A stretch of 20,819 bases of DNA. It comes from JBJFCE01 sp051888775 (lineage in GTDB: Bacteria > Bacillota > Clostridia > Lachnospirales > Lachnospiraceae). Location of the stretch: NCBI GenBank assembly GCA_051888775.1, contig JBJFCE010000008.1, positions 1-20,819 on the forward strand, read 5' to 3'. Made by a program: the position numbers and the translations under genes. A model generated the notes under the pieces. The model saw only the letters and a list, made by a program, of their open reading frames with translations, did not search any database and had not been told where the DNA came from. Each line of letters begins with the position of its first letter. The first letter of the stretch is position 1. Below, one piece after another: positions 7,757 to 16,354 of the stretch.

Positions 7757-8383
7757 ATGAAATTTTTTAGTGTGGAGAGTCCTTTATACAGAACATTATG
7801 TAAATTCACGGATCTGGTTAAATTGAATCTGCTATGGCTTTTGTTCAGTCTGCCAATTATTACGATCGGTGTTTCCACGGTGGCAGCGATGTCTGTTGCA
7901 CTCAAAATGGTAGATGATGAGGAAGGCTATTTTTTAAAAGGCTTTTTAAAGGCTTTTCGGGAAAATTGGAAACAGGGAACCGTGCTGGAGCTGATTACGA
8001 TTGCGGCTTGCTATGCGATTTATCTGGATTTTCAATTATTTGAAGCGGTACCGGGTAATCCGATCGGGTTTCTGATCGTTGGGATCATCGCAAGCTTTCT
8101 GACGATCGTTACATTGGTATATGCATATCCTTTGGTTGCCAGATATGAAAATACGTTGTTCAGGACATTGCAAAATTCGATCAGTATTTCCAAACAGTAT
8201 TTTGGCAGGACGCTACTGATGGTATTTGCGGTCTTTTTGGAAGTCTTGTTGTTTCAATTCAACAGTACTTTATTGCTGATCGGATTGATCGTCGGTCCCG
8301 GCTTTATGATCTTTACTGTGGCTGCTTTCAGCAAACGGATTTTTCAGAGCATAGAGAAGGAAAACAGTGCCGCCGCTTCTTAA
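7757..8383 (+). CDS. yesL: YesL-family (DUF624) membrane protein
   Basis: The 208-residue protein starts MKFFSVESPLYRTLCKFTDLVKLNLLWLLFSLPIITIG in pattern, the hallmark of the YesL/DUF624 family: a short polar start, then a membrane segment ending in SLPIITIG. It has about five hydrophobic segments and a charged loop after the first (DDEEGYFLKGFLKAFRENW). A modest AGGATG precedes the start. YesL proteins sit beside YesM/YesN two-component genes and LplABC-type transporters, as here, but their biochemical role is not established. It lies between the transporter and the chemoreceptor gene, 79 bases before the latter. The symbol is family level. Confidence 0.88.
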   Translation: MKFFSVESPLYRTLCKFTDLVKLNLLWLLFSLPIITIGVSTVAAMSVALKMVDDEEGYFLKGFLKAFRENWKQGTVLELITIAACYAIYLDFQLFEAVPGNPIGFLIVGIIASFLTIVTLVYAYPLVARYENTLFRTLQNSISISKQYFGRTLLMVFAVFLEVLLFQFNSTLLLIGLIVGPGFMIFTVAAFSKRIFQSIEKENSAAAS

Positions 8384-8462
8384 AAATGAGCTTGTCGTGA
8401 CAGCTGTTTGTGATCAGTGTTGCATCAATGATTGGGAAAGTACAAAATGAGAGGGAGTTTGC

Positions 8463-10538
8463 ATGAAAAAAGCATCTGGGAAAGTGTCAAAAAGAGAATC
8501 TAAAAAAGGCAGAAGATTTTGTCTGAGCATTCGATCGCAGTTGATCTTAGGGTTTCTGATTCCGGTTCTGGCAGTGATAGGGGTCGGTATTTTTGCTTAT
8601 GGGAAAGCAGAAGACGGTATGCTCAAAAATTATGGGGAATCTGCACAGACAGCGCTGCAGATGACAGTAAAACTGCTGGATTACGGTTTTGACACGGTAG
8701 ATACGGATTCCATGCAGATCTTTAATGACAGTAATGTCAAGAATTATGTATCGGATACCTATAGAAACGATATGGCATTGAAGGCAGAAGCGCTGACACA
8801 GGCGGAAACCCTGATCAAATCCAAGCAGAACAGCAATGCATTTATCAAAGATATTATAATCGTAACGGCGGATAACTTGAATGATATTGCGACTTTGACC
8901 GGAAAGGGCGATAATACCGGATACTATGACCGGTTTATGGAAGCCAGCCGGAATATTCTGGATTCGGATGATAAGGCGGACAGATGGGTCGGAGAGCATG
9001 CCATATTGGATGAGCGCTTTCGGACCAGTACCGACAGCTATATCTGTGCACAATATCGTATGGTCAGCACCAAAAATGCATGCGTTATCATTGATGTCAG
9101 TACCGAGAAGATCCGGTCGATTCTGGAGGATCTGAATCTCGGGGAGGGAAGTATGATTTCATTCCTGACCTGGGACGGAAGGGAACTTGTACTGGATGCC
9201 GGAAACGGATTCTCTTTTGCGGATAAAAGTTATTATGCTGCGGCAAAGGCGGGCGAAGAAAGTTTTTACAGTGATTATGTGCAAGAAAACGGAGAAGAGT
9301 ATCTCTTTATGTACGGTCGTTGTGAGTCCAATCGTGCCGCAATCTGTGCGCTGATTCCCAAAAGTGTGCTGATGCGGGAAGCGACTGCGATCAAAAACGG
9401 TATTGTTCTGGGAGTAATCCTTTCCTGCATCATTGTATTTACCGTAGGCTTTGGCATTTTTATGGGCATCAACAGTAAGATGCAAAATATCATGAAGCGG
9501 CTGGCTAAGGTGTCGGAAGGGGATCTGACGGTAGATGTGCGGCTCAATGACCGTGCGGAATTCGGCATTCTTTCGGGACGCATGATGGATGTGGTAACAA
9601 ATACCAAAGAATTGATTGCAAAAGTAAAGGACACCTCCAATCAGGTTGATGAAGCGGTTGGACGTGTCAAGGGTGTAGGTGATCAGCTGGCATCGTCAAA
9701 CTCTTATGTGCAGAGTATTACGGCAGATATTGCCGGGGGTGTCAATACACAGGCAGAGGACACGCAGAACTGCCTTTCCAAGATGGACTCCCTGTCAGAG
9801 AAGATCATCCGGGCAGGCGGAAGTGTGCGAGAGATGGAAAAGCTGGCTGACCATACAATGGAAATGATCGAAAGAAGTACTACGGAAGTGAACTGTTTAA
9901 GCGGGCAGGCGCAGGAAACCGGCAGAATTATGGATTCCCTGACCGGGAAAATGCAGATATTGAATGAAAGCATGGAGAATATCCGTGTGCTGGTCAGTAC
10001 AATTGATGCTATTTCAGAGGAAACAACGCTATTGTCTTTGAATGCGTCAATTGAAGCCGCAAGAGCCGGCGGCGCAGGAAAGGGCTTTGCCGTAGTGGCG
10101 GGTGAGATCAAAAAGCTGGCGGACAGTTCTAAAAAATCCTCCGAACAGATTGCCGATGTGATCGATCATCTTCAGGTCGTATTTGAGGAAACAAAAGAAG
10201 CTTCCGGGAAGGCGGAGGATATCGTAAAAGAACAGGAGCTTGCGGTAGAAGATATCAGGACGCTGTTTGCACAGATGAACAGCAATATGGAGGTATTGCT
10301 GAAGCATATTAACGGCAGCATATCAGATATGGATGAAATGGATGCATACCGAAAAGATACACTGGTTTCTTTTGAAAGTATTTCGGCTGTATCGGAGCAG
10401 ACGGCAGCTTCTTCCGAAAGCGTCAGTGATACGATGGAGGATCAGTCGCAGCGGGTAGAAGAATTATTGCTTGCGACAGGAGAATTGAGCGGAAGAATGA
10501 AAGAACTGTTAAGTGCGATTGAAAAATTTGTGGTATAG
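8463..10538 (+). CDS. Methyl-accepting chemotaxis protein with Cache-like outside domain
   Basis: The start follows GAGGGAG (8451-8457). The 691-residue receptor has a basic N-terminus, membrane segment 1 (about 26-47), an outside sensor of about 260 residues with a Cache-like look, membrane segment 2 (about 312-332) and a HAMP linker (about 333-385, containing RLAKVSEGDLTVDV). A long helical signalling region follows, whose tip (from I517) reads LLSLNASIEAARAGGAGKGFAVVAGEIKKLA, close to the standard receptor tip that binds CheW and CheA. It lacks a CheR-docking pentapeptide at the end (EKFVV). Its position in a glycan-uptake locus suggests taxis toward the transported sugar, directly or through a loaded binding protein (inference). 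Its tip differs slightly from the textbook form (SEETTLLSLNAS for AEQTNLLALNAA). Confidence 0.93.
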   Translation: MKKASGKVSKRESKKGRRFCLSIRSQLILGFLIPVLAVIGVGIFAYGKAEDGMLKNYGESAQTALQMTVKLLDYGFDTVDTDSMQIFNDSNVKNYVSDTYRNDMALKAEALTQAETLIKSKQNSNAFIKDIIIVTADNLNDIATLTGKGDNTGYYDRFMEASRNILDSDDKADRWVGEHAILDERFRTSTDSYICAQYRMVSTKNACVIIDVSTEKIRSILEDLNLGEGSMISFLTWDGRELVLDAGNGFSFADKSYYAAAKAGEESFYSDYVQENGEEYLFMYGRCESNRAAICALIPKSVLMREATAIKNGIVLGVILSCIIVFTVGFGIFMGINSKMQNIMKRLAKVSEGDLTVDVRLNDRAEFGILSGRMMDVVTNTKELIAKVKDTSNQVDEAVGRVKGVGDQLASSNSYVQSITADIAGGVNTQAEDTQNCLSKMDSLSEKIIRAGGSVREMEKLADHTMEMIERSTTEVNCLSGQAQETGRIMDSLTGKMQILNESMENIRVLVSTIDAISEETTLLSLNASIEAARAGGAGKGFAVVAGEIKKLADSSKKSSEQIADVIDHLQVVFEETKEASGKAEDIVKEQELAVEDIRTLFAQMNSNMEVLLKHINGSISDMDEMDAYRKDTLVSFESISAVSEQTAASSESVSDTMEDQSQRVEELLLATGELSGRMKELLSAIEKFVV

Positions 10539-10569
10539 TGCAGGTTAGGATTGGCATAGGTGTTTGAAG

Positions 10570-10750
10570 ACCTCTGTCAGCAGGATGGAGAAGGACCCCC
10601 ACAGACTTGTCAGCCGCGGGCACGCTCTCGCTACACTTCGTCCGTAGCGGTACATAAGGTGCCAAAATACGGCACCTAAGTACCGACGGACTCACAGTAC
10701 CCGCGGCTGACAAGTCTGTGGGGGTCCTTCTCCCTCCTGCTGACAGAGGT
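10570..10750. repeat. Giant hairpin element between convergent genes
   Basis: Arms 10570-10620 and 10700-10750 are 51 bases each and differ at one position. The interior folds further: GTCCGT and CGGTAC pair with GTACCG and ACGGAC, and AGGTGCC (about 10659) pairs with GGCACCT. The whole 181 bases can thus form one long rod. It lies between the chemoreceptor stop (10538) and the kinase stop (10854) on opposite strands, so it could end both transcripts; TTCTTTT follows the right arm. The outer arm CTCTGTCAGCAGGATGG nearly matches CTCTGTCTGCGGGATGG of the element at 3183-3295, so it is more likely a member of a dispersed palindrome family than a simple terminator. The rest of the gap, 10751-10853, shows no gene. 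Confidence 0.8.
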
Positions 10751-10853
10751 TCTTTTGAGCCTAGTGTCCGCTGCGCTTTTTCACGGAATGAGAATGTGCT
10801 ACCGGGAACCATTTCCTTTGTGTGCCGTACGCAAGCTCCTTTGTGCTGGATAG

Positions 10854-12647
10854 TTAGTTCTGGCTTGGGGGCAGGATGGGGAGACGGATGGTGACCGATG
10901 TCCCCATATCGGGAGCGCTTGTGATTTCCATGCCGTATTCTTCACCGTAAAACAGTTTGATGCGATTCTGGATATTGGAGAGACCGATGCTTGTTTTTGC
11001 ATTGTTTGCCTTCTGAGCGAGTTTATCCGTCAGTTCCGTGAGGCGTTCGGGCGTAATGCCCTTGCCGTTATCTGTAATGGTGATCAGCATGATCTTTTCA
11101 TCCTGCAATTCGATAATAATATCAATATGCACTTTTTGCGTAATGGATTCCAGACCGTGTATGACTGCATTTTCTACAATGGGCTGCAGGAGCATCGGCA
11201 GGATCTTGCATGTAGAAGGTGTAATAGCGGAATCGACATGAATAGCATATTCCAGTCTCTCTTCAAAGCGGATCTGCTGGATCTGCAGATAGACATCCAC
11301 ATATTCCAGTTCTTTGTCCAATGTGGTGGAATTTACCATGGTATTATCAAGGACATAGCGCATGGATTTTGCCAAAAGCAGGGTTGCGTCCGCTACCTGG
11401 GAGGCGTCTGCTTCCAAAGCCAGCATCCGGATCGTATCCAATGTATTATAGATAAAATGCGGATTGATCTGATTGCTTAAAAGCTTATATTTCATCTTGC
11501 TCTGTTCATTGATGAACTCCTGCTCTTTTATCTGTGCTTCATACATCATGGCATCTTTCTTTTTAATATCTTCGATCAGTGCCTTTAAATCTTCAAAGGT
11601 TTCCGTCAGCTCATCATCGCCCTTGAGGGAGTCAATGATATCGTCATAATTCCCGTCCTTTGCGCCCTTCATGGAGGTCTTTAAGGAAATGATCCGTTTG
11701 CTTAGATAGGAAGCATAGATCACAATGCCCAAGAGAGCGGCTATGATTACGCCAATGGTAATGCAGATATTGGAAAAGCTGACAGTCAGCATACGGCTGC
11801 GTGCATTTAGGTCGATCGTATAGATGTAGACGGTATCGGAGGTGTTGTAAATGGGGAGGGAAGAGATATATCCCAGAACTTTTTCACCCTCATATTCAAA
11901 GAGTCCCTGTTCAGAATAATATTTGGTACTGTAATCTATTTCTACCGGCATGGGAGTTTCCTGCAGGGAGCGGATGGTAGAGAAAAAGATATTGCTGTCA
12001 TTGACTGTCAGCATGGTGGAAAGAGAGTTATTCTGTATGCGGTTTCTCAGATAATTGGAGCTGACAGTGATCACAACGATAGCAGGATAGCGCGAATCCC
12101 GAAGGGGAAAGGAACGGATCAGGGTTAATTCGGGATTGTCTTTATTGCGATTGACACTGGGATAGATCCCCCAGACCGTACTTGCGGGAATATCAGCCTT
12201 GATAAAGCATTCATTCAGAATTTCGCCGGTTGCCGTAGAAATATAAGTCCCTTCCTTGATGTAGGGGTTCGTTGTATAAATATGAAGAGACGAGATAGAA
12301 GTATTTTTTGCCAGAATAGATTCGATCCGTGAGTAAGAAGATTCGGGGAAAAGAGCAGCATTCTGGCTGCCTTCCTGCACCATCAGATATGCCTGTAGGG
12401 AACGGTCTTCCAGAATTTCATCCGAAAAATTGGAAATATTGATAAAGCAGTCCGTCAGAATCGATTTTACGCGCAGATTATCGGACTCGATCTGACTGGC
12501 CGATTGCGAATAAAGCGTATGATAAGAATACCTCACCAAAAAAAGCCCGACGATCAGAACAGGTAATACTACGATCAAGGTCAGGCGCAGGCACATTTCC
12601 CGGGCAATTTTGGATGAATGGATAAATCCCTGTCGATATTTTTTCAT
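10854..12647 (-). CDS. yesM: YesM-like sensor histidine kinase
   Basis: The 597-residue kinase has membrane segment 1 (about 22-42), an outside sensor of about 245 residues, membrane segment 2 (about 290-312) and a HAMP linker. The phosphorylation motif QINPHFIYNTLDTIR has H397 as acceptor. The ATP-binding domain carries N493 in VENAVIHGLE, D526-N-G-K-G530 and a final GTSVTIRLPI. This is the LytS/YesM type (His_kinase plus HATPase_c), which pairs with AraC-type response regulators. Its ATG overlaps the stop of the upstream regulator gene (ATGA, 12644-12647), with AGGAGAAG about 15 bases upstream, so translation is coupled. The sensor domain shows no recognisable ligand pocket. The symbol is family level. 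Confidence 0.93.
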   Translation of the reverse strand: MKKYRQGFIHSSKIAREMCLRLTLIVVLPVLIVGLFLVRYSYHTLYSQSASQIESDNLRVKSILTDCFINISNFSDEILEDRSLQAYLMVQEGSQNAALFPESSYSRIESILAKNTSISSLHIYTTNPYIKEGTYISTATGEILNECFIKADIPASTVWGIYPSVNRNKDNPELTLIRSFPLRDSRYPAIVVITVSSNYLRNRIQNNSLSTMLTVNDSNIFFSTIRSLQETPMPVEIDYSTKYYSEQGLFEYEGEKVLGYISSLPIYNTSDTVYIYTIDLNARSRMLTVSFSNICITIGVIIAALLGIVIYASYLSKRIISLKTSMKGAKDGNYDDIIDSLKGDDELTETFEDLKALIEDIKKKDAMMYEAQIKEQEFINEQSKMKYKLLSNQINPHFIYNTLDTIRMLALEADASQVADATLLLAKSMRYVLDNTMVNSTTLDKELEYVDVYLQIQQIRFEERLEYAIHVDSAITPSTCKILPMLLQPIVENAVIHGLESITQKVHIDIIIELQDEKIMLITITDNGKGITPERLTELTDKLAQKANNAKTSIGLSNIQNRIKLFYGEEYGMEITSAPDMGTSVTIRLPILPPSQN

Positions 12648-14197
12648 GATGTTTGCGTTTTGCTTCTCCTGTATTCCAGCGGTGATACATGCATTTGTTT
12701 TTTGAACTTCAGGTGGAAATAGTCCACACTCCGGTATCCTACCAGTTCAGCAACATCATACACCTTCAAGGCAGGGTCTGCCAATAGCTCACAGGCTTTT
12801 TCGATTCGGATTTTATCCAGATAGGTATTAAAACAGCACCCCATTTTCTCGTTGAAGAGTTGCCCGAGATAAGAGGTATTGTAGCCAAAAGCGGTTGCAA
12901 TGGTTTCAAGACGAATATTGTCCTGATAGTTATTTTCAATAAAATAGATCACATTATCAATAGTCGTCTGCTTTGTATACAGGCAGCTTGCCTTTAGCAC
13001 CTTGTCGAACTGCTCCAGGAAAAAGGCGGTTATTTCGTACAGATAGTGTTTATGGCGGATGGCATTGATGATCTGCGAGTTTGTGGAAAAGGAAACTTCT
13101 GTTGTATATATGTGTGTTATTTTTTCTTTGATCTGCAACAATAAATCCGTCATGAAAAGTTTTATGGAGTCTGCCGTCTCGGAAGAAAAATAAAGCTTTT
13201 CCGTAAGCTCCTCGATCGTGTTGATGAGTCCGTTTCTGTTTGCGGCCTGAATATAATTGGAAAAAAGGCAGGTATACTCTTCCATCAACTCATCCGAATG
13301 CGCGGGGGAATTGGATACGATGCTGTCAAGCTCCTCGTAACCGAGCGTATGCTGACCCTTTTTGCAGAAAAAACGACGCTGCAGGAGCTGCTTGGCTTCC
13401 AGATAGGATTCCCGGATATTTTTGACAGAGTTTACGACTCTTCCGTAGGTGATGAACAGAGAGTCTAAAGGCGAGCCTTTTTGCGGTTTCATGTCACGCT
13501 CGTAGTGCTCTAAAAATTCTTTGAACTTTAAAACGGCATGCTCACTTTTTAAGACGATCACTTCATTACTGCCTAAGATGATCGTGGAAAAGGAGTTCTG
13601 GTTTTTGTTCGCAACACGCAGAAGCTCCGAAAAATCATAGGAAATTTGGGAGGAATCCTGATGAAATTTTTCATAAATGACAACCTGATAAGAACCGGTA
13701 TCCATCCGCAGGTCGGCAAGGTCGATCTGGGAGAAATTGCAGGTGCCCAAAAGAATTTCCTTTAAAATGGCATCAGAGGCTTTTTGCTTATATAAGTCCA
13801 GAGCCTGCTTTTCGGAGATTTCCTGATTGATCTGTTCGGAAAGAGAGGTCAGTTCCTGTTCTAACAGCTTGCTTTCCACAGGTTTGCGGATATAATCGTT
13901 TACATTATAGCGAAGTGCTTCCTGTGCATAGGTAAAGTCGGAATAACCGCTCAAAATAATGACTTTTCCGTTATAGCCGGCGGCGCGGGCTCTACGAACG
14001 ACTTCCAGCCCATCTATAGCGGGCATTTTAATGTCAAGAAGTACTAATTGAGGATTGTTTTTGAGTATAAATTCCAGTGTGCTTAAGCCGTCGCCTGTTT
14101 CACCGATAATACAAAAGCCCAGACTTTCCCAATCGACCAGTTTCCTGATTCCGCGCCGGATGATCGGTTCATCGTCCGCTATCAAAACCGTAAACAT
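12644..14197 (-). CDS. yesN: YesN-like AraC-family response regulator
   Basis: The 517-residue protein starts with a receiver domain (about 1-120): acidic pair D8-D9, phosphoacceptor D55 in LVLLDIKMP, and the conserved Lys in DYIRKPVE. A central region of about 290 residues is not recognised. The C-terminal AraC/XylS domain spans about 414-512 with two helix-turn-helix units (ETIATAFGYNTSYLGQLFNEKMG and VYDVAELVGYRSVDYFHLKFKKQMHVSPLEYR). AAGGGGGAA lies just before the ATG. The gene heads the minus-strand operon and is divergent from the second binding-protein gene. It likely binds the CTAGAAT pairs at 3081 and 14271, giving autoregulation and transporter control (inference). Confidence 0.93.
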   Translation of the reverse strand: MFTVLIADDEPIIRRGIRKLVDWESLGFCIIGETGDGLSTLEFILKNNPQLVLLDIKMPAIDGLEVVRRARAAGYNGKVIILSGYSDFTYAQEALRYNVNDYIRKPVESKLLEQELTSLSEQINQEISEKQALDLYKQKASDAILKEILLGTCNFSQIDLADLRMDTGSYQVVIYEKFHQDSSQISYDFSELLRVANKNQNSFSTIILGSNEVIVLKSEHAVLKFKEFLEHYERDMKPQKGSPLDSLFITYGRVVNSVKNIRESYLEAKQLLQRRFFCKKGQHTLGYEELDSIVSNSPAHSDELMEEYTCLFSNYIQAANRNGLINTIEELTEKLYFSSETADSIKLFMTDLLLQIKEKITHIYTTEVSFSTNSQIINAIRHKHYLYEITAFFLEQFDKVLKASCLYTKQTTIDNVIYFIENNYQDNIRLETIATAFGYNTSYLGQLFNEKMGCCFNTYLDKIRIEKACELLADPALKVYDVAELVGYRSVDYFHLKFKKQMHVSPLEYRRSKTQTS

Positions 14198-14234
14198 GTT
14201 CAGTTCCCCCTTAACCGTTTTTTTGCATAATCTA

Positions 14235-14300
14235 ATAATAAAAAATAGTCGGTTTTTTTGCTACAATATAATTCTAGGATTATTACAGTAAAAATTCTAG
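14235..14300 (-). promoter_or_regulatory. yesN promoter with paired CTAGAAT boxes
   Basis: On the minus strand CTAGAAT occurs at 14300-14294 and 14277-14271, a 23-bp period identical to the transporter promoter. A -10 candidate TATTAT (14240-14235) lies 30 bases downstream of the second box, against 32 bases at the transporter promoter. An alternative is TTTACT (14292-14287), 16 bases, TATATT (14270-14265), in which case the boxes would bracket the -35 and could repress. Which -10 is used decides between activation and repression. Confidence 0.6.
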
Positions 14301-14316
14301 GTTTTTGAAAAATGGG

Positions 14317-14399
14317 GGTCCGGTCGGTCCGGAAAAGACGCAAAAGTGATTGTAAAGGTCTTGCCTTTTATGATAAACTTACAACCAAAGGAGAAGGAG
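14317..14399 (+). promoter_or_regulatory. Leader of the second binding-protein gene: weak promoter, repeats, ribosome binding site
   Basis: A weak promoter candidate is GTGATT (14346-14351), 17 bases, TATGAT (14369-14374). GGTCCGG occurs twice (14317-14323 and 14326-14332). TTGTAA (14350-14355) faces TTACAA (14379-14384), and TAAAGG/CCTTTTA (14353-14370) can form a small stem over the promoter. AAAGGAG (14387-14393) precedes the ATG by 7 bases. No CTAGAAT pair in this orientation was found for this gene, though the divergent pair at 14271-14300 lies about 70 bases upstream of its -10. Confidence 0.35.
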
Positions 14400-14400
14400 A

Positions 14401-16131
14401 ATGAGAAAGAAAGTTGTAAGTGTGCTTCTAAGCTTTTTCATCATAATCTCTGCATTGGCAGGGTGCGGAAACGGGACGGGAAAAACAACGGGGCTTTCAT
14501 CCGAAGGAGCGGAAAAATACCCGGAGTTTATTACGGTCGATGTTTTTGATGCACAGTCCAATTATCAGGGCATTCAGGGCGGATGGTTCGGTCAGATCGT
14601 TAAAGAGAAGTTTAACATGGAGTTAAATATCGTAGCGCCCAATGTTGCGGGCGGTGGCGAGACACTGTATCAGACCAGAAGCGCGGCAGGCAATCTCGGA
14701 GATCTGATCATCTCCCAGCTGACAGGCGGTAAGCTGCAGGATCTCGTAGCAGCAGGGCTTGTCATGGATATGAGCGGCTATATGGATGGACAGGTTTATT
14801 TAAACAGCTATATGGATGCCATTCAAACAACGAACGAAAATCTGGTGGATGCGGAAGGAATCTGGGGAATTCCGTCGGAAGTGACCAAACAGGAAGCAAC
14901 GGATATGCTAAATACGACTTCCCTGAACAGTGGTATTTATCTGAGATGGGATCTGTATAAAGAGTTGGGATATCCTGAAATGGAAACTTATGAAGATCTG
15001 TTGGATGTTATGGCGGATATGCAGGCAATCGCGGGTGTGAGTGACAGCGGCAAGCCTGTATATGCATTTTCTCTGTTCAAGGACTGGGACAGTCACATGA
15101 TCAAGGCAGCACAGGACATTCCCAGTGATTATGGCTGGACGACCGAAAGCTTTGTACTCCAGAAAGCAGATGATTCGGAAGAACCGATTGATTTTCTGGC
15201 GGAGGATTCTCCTTATATCCGAAATTTGGAATTTTATTTTCACGCAAATCAGATGGGGCTGTTAGATCCGGAATCTACGACCCAGAATTATGATACATTG
15301 CAAAGTAAATATGAAGACGGGGCAGTGTTGTATTCGCCCTGGCCGTGGCAGGGACCTGCCGCTTATAACACAACCGAGCATACCGATGCGGGAAAAGGAT
15401 TTCAGACGGCATCGATCGATGATCTGCAGATCCGGGAGTGGGGCTGCTATGTTGCCGGTAATCCGGAAATGGGGATCATGGTAGGAAGTCAGGCGCAGGA
15501 TCCGCAGAGAATGGTGGATTTTATCAACTGGCTTTATTCTCCGGAGGGGATCCAGTTACAGTGGTTCATGATGACGGATGAAATGTACGAAATGAGTGAT
15601 ACAGGTCCGATACTGACAGAACTCGGAAAGTCTGCCCTGATCGACGGGGATGCACAGATGCCGCAGGCATACGGCGGCGGTTCTTATAAAGACGGTACGC
15701 CAAAGCTCAATTACAAGGTGGTCAGTCTGAGTGAGATCAATCCGGAGACGGGTTATCAGTATGCCTACCAGACGTGGGACTCTTATGTGGAAGAGGTCTC
15801 AAGCCCGGTGGATAAAGACTGGCAGGAGCACATGGGAGCGTTGAATGCGGCGGACTATTGGCAGAGCACCGGAAAGGTCTGTATTTCACCCGGGATTTTC
15901 TATTCCGCTCCGCCCGACTCAAGTGATATTGCGACTATGCGGGCGCAGATCGAAGAGATCACAAAAGAATATTCCTGGAAAGCGATCTATGCAGAGGATG
16001 AAGCAGAGTTTCAGGAGATCATTAACGAGATGAGAGAAATTGCCGTCGGACTCGGTTATAACGAAGTGGTTGCGGTAGATATGCAGAATGCGGCCGATTT
16101 ACAGGCAGCGCGTGAAGCGGCAGTACAATAA
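14401..16131 (+). CDS. Second LplA-type solute-binding lipoprotein, without its own permeases
   Basis: The 576-residue protein has a lipoprotein signal (MRKK, hydrophobic core, lipobox ALAGC with C22). It is homologous along its length to the operon binding protein at 5825, sharing RWDLYKELGYP, FSLFKDWD against VSLFNDWD, LLDP, QTWDSYVEE against LSWESYTSE, and SWKAIYAE. It lacks the long acidic linker of its paralogue, and its N-terminal lobe has an extra stretch (about 75-90 and 125-165). It is divergent from the yesN-yesM operon and followed by a strong terminator, so it is a single-gene unit. It probably loads the LplB/LplC permeases at 3325-5753 with another glycan, or serves as a sensor partner for the YesM-like kinase (both inference). 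Confidence 0.92.
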   Translation: MRKKVVSVLLSFFIIISALAGCGNGTGKTTGLSSEGAEKYPEFITVDVFDAQSNYQGIQGGWFGQIVKEKFNMELNIVAPNVAGGGETLYQTRSAAGNLGDLIISQLTGGKLQDLVAAGLVMDMSGYMDGQVYLNSYMDAIQTTNENLVDAEGIWGIPSEVTKQEATDMLNTTSLNSGIYLRWDLYKELGYPEMETYEDLLDVMADMQAIAGVSDSGKPVYAFSLFKDWDSHMIKAAQDIPSDYGWTTESFVLQKADDSEEPIDFLAEDSPYIRNLEFYFHANQMGLLDPESTTQNYDTLQSKYEDGAVLYSPWPWQGPAAYNTTEHTDAGKGFQTASIDDLQIREWGCYVAGNPEMGIMVGSQAQDPQRMVDFINWLYSPEGIQLQWFMMTDEMYEMSDTGPILTELGKSALIDGDAQMPQAYGGGSYKDGTPKLNYKVVSLSEINPETGYQYAYQTWDSYVEEVSSPVDKDWQEHMGALNAADYWQSTGKVCISPGIFYSAPPDSSDIATMRAQIEEITKEYSWKAIYAEDEAEFQEIINEMREIAVGLGYNEVVAVDMQNAADLQAAREAAVQ

Positions 16132-16193
16132 AATAGTATCACACGATTTTAATTGTAAAATAACAGTGAGATTTATAAAATGTTATTTGACAC

Positions 16194-16239
16194 AAAATAA
16201 TCGCCCCGAGTCCTGCAAGCTTTGGGCGATTATTTTTGT
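16194..16239 (+). terminator. Intrinsic terminator after the second binding-protein gene
   Basis: A perfect 13-bp stem pairs 16194-16206 with 16224-16236, with a 17-base loop, and ends in TATTTTTGT. The A-rich left foot means it could also work on the minus strand. A second, weaker stem (GCTGACCG, 16254-16261, with CGGCAGC, 16267-16273) is followed by ACTTTTATATTTTT. No gene was seen between 16132 and 16430. Confidence 0.85.
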
Positions 16240-16354
16240 CTAAACTTATATGGGCTGACCGTCTATCGGCAGCACTTTTATATTTTTATAGTATCATGGA
16301 GTATTTTGTTGTCAAGCATATCTAAATAGTTGGCATTATAAACTATTGCACAGG

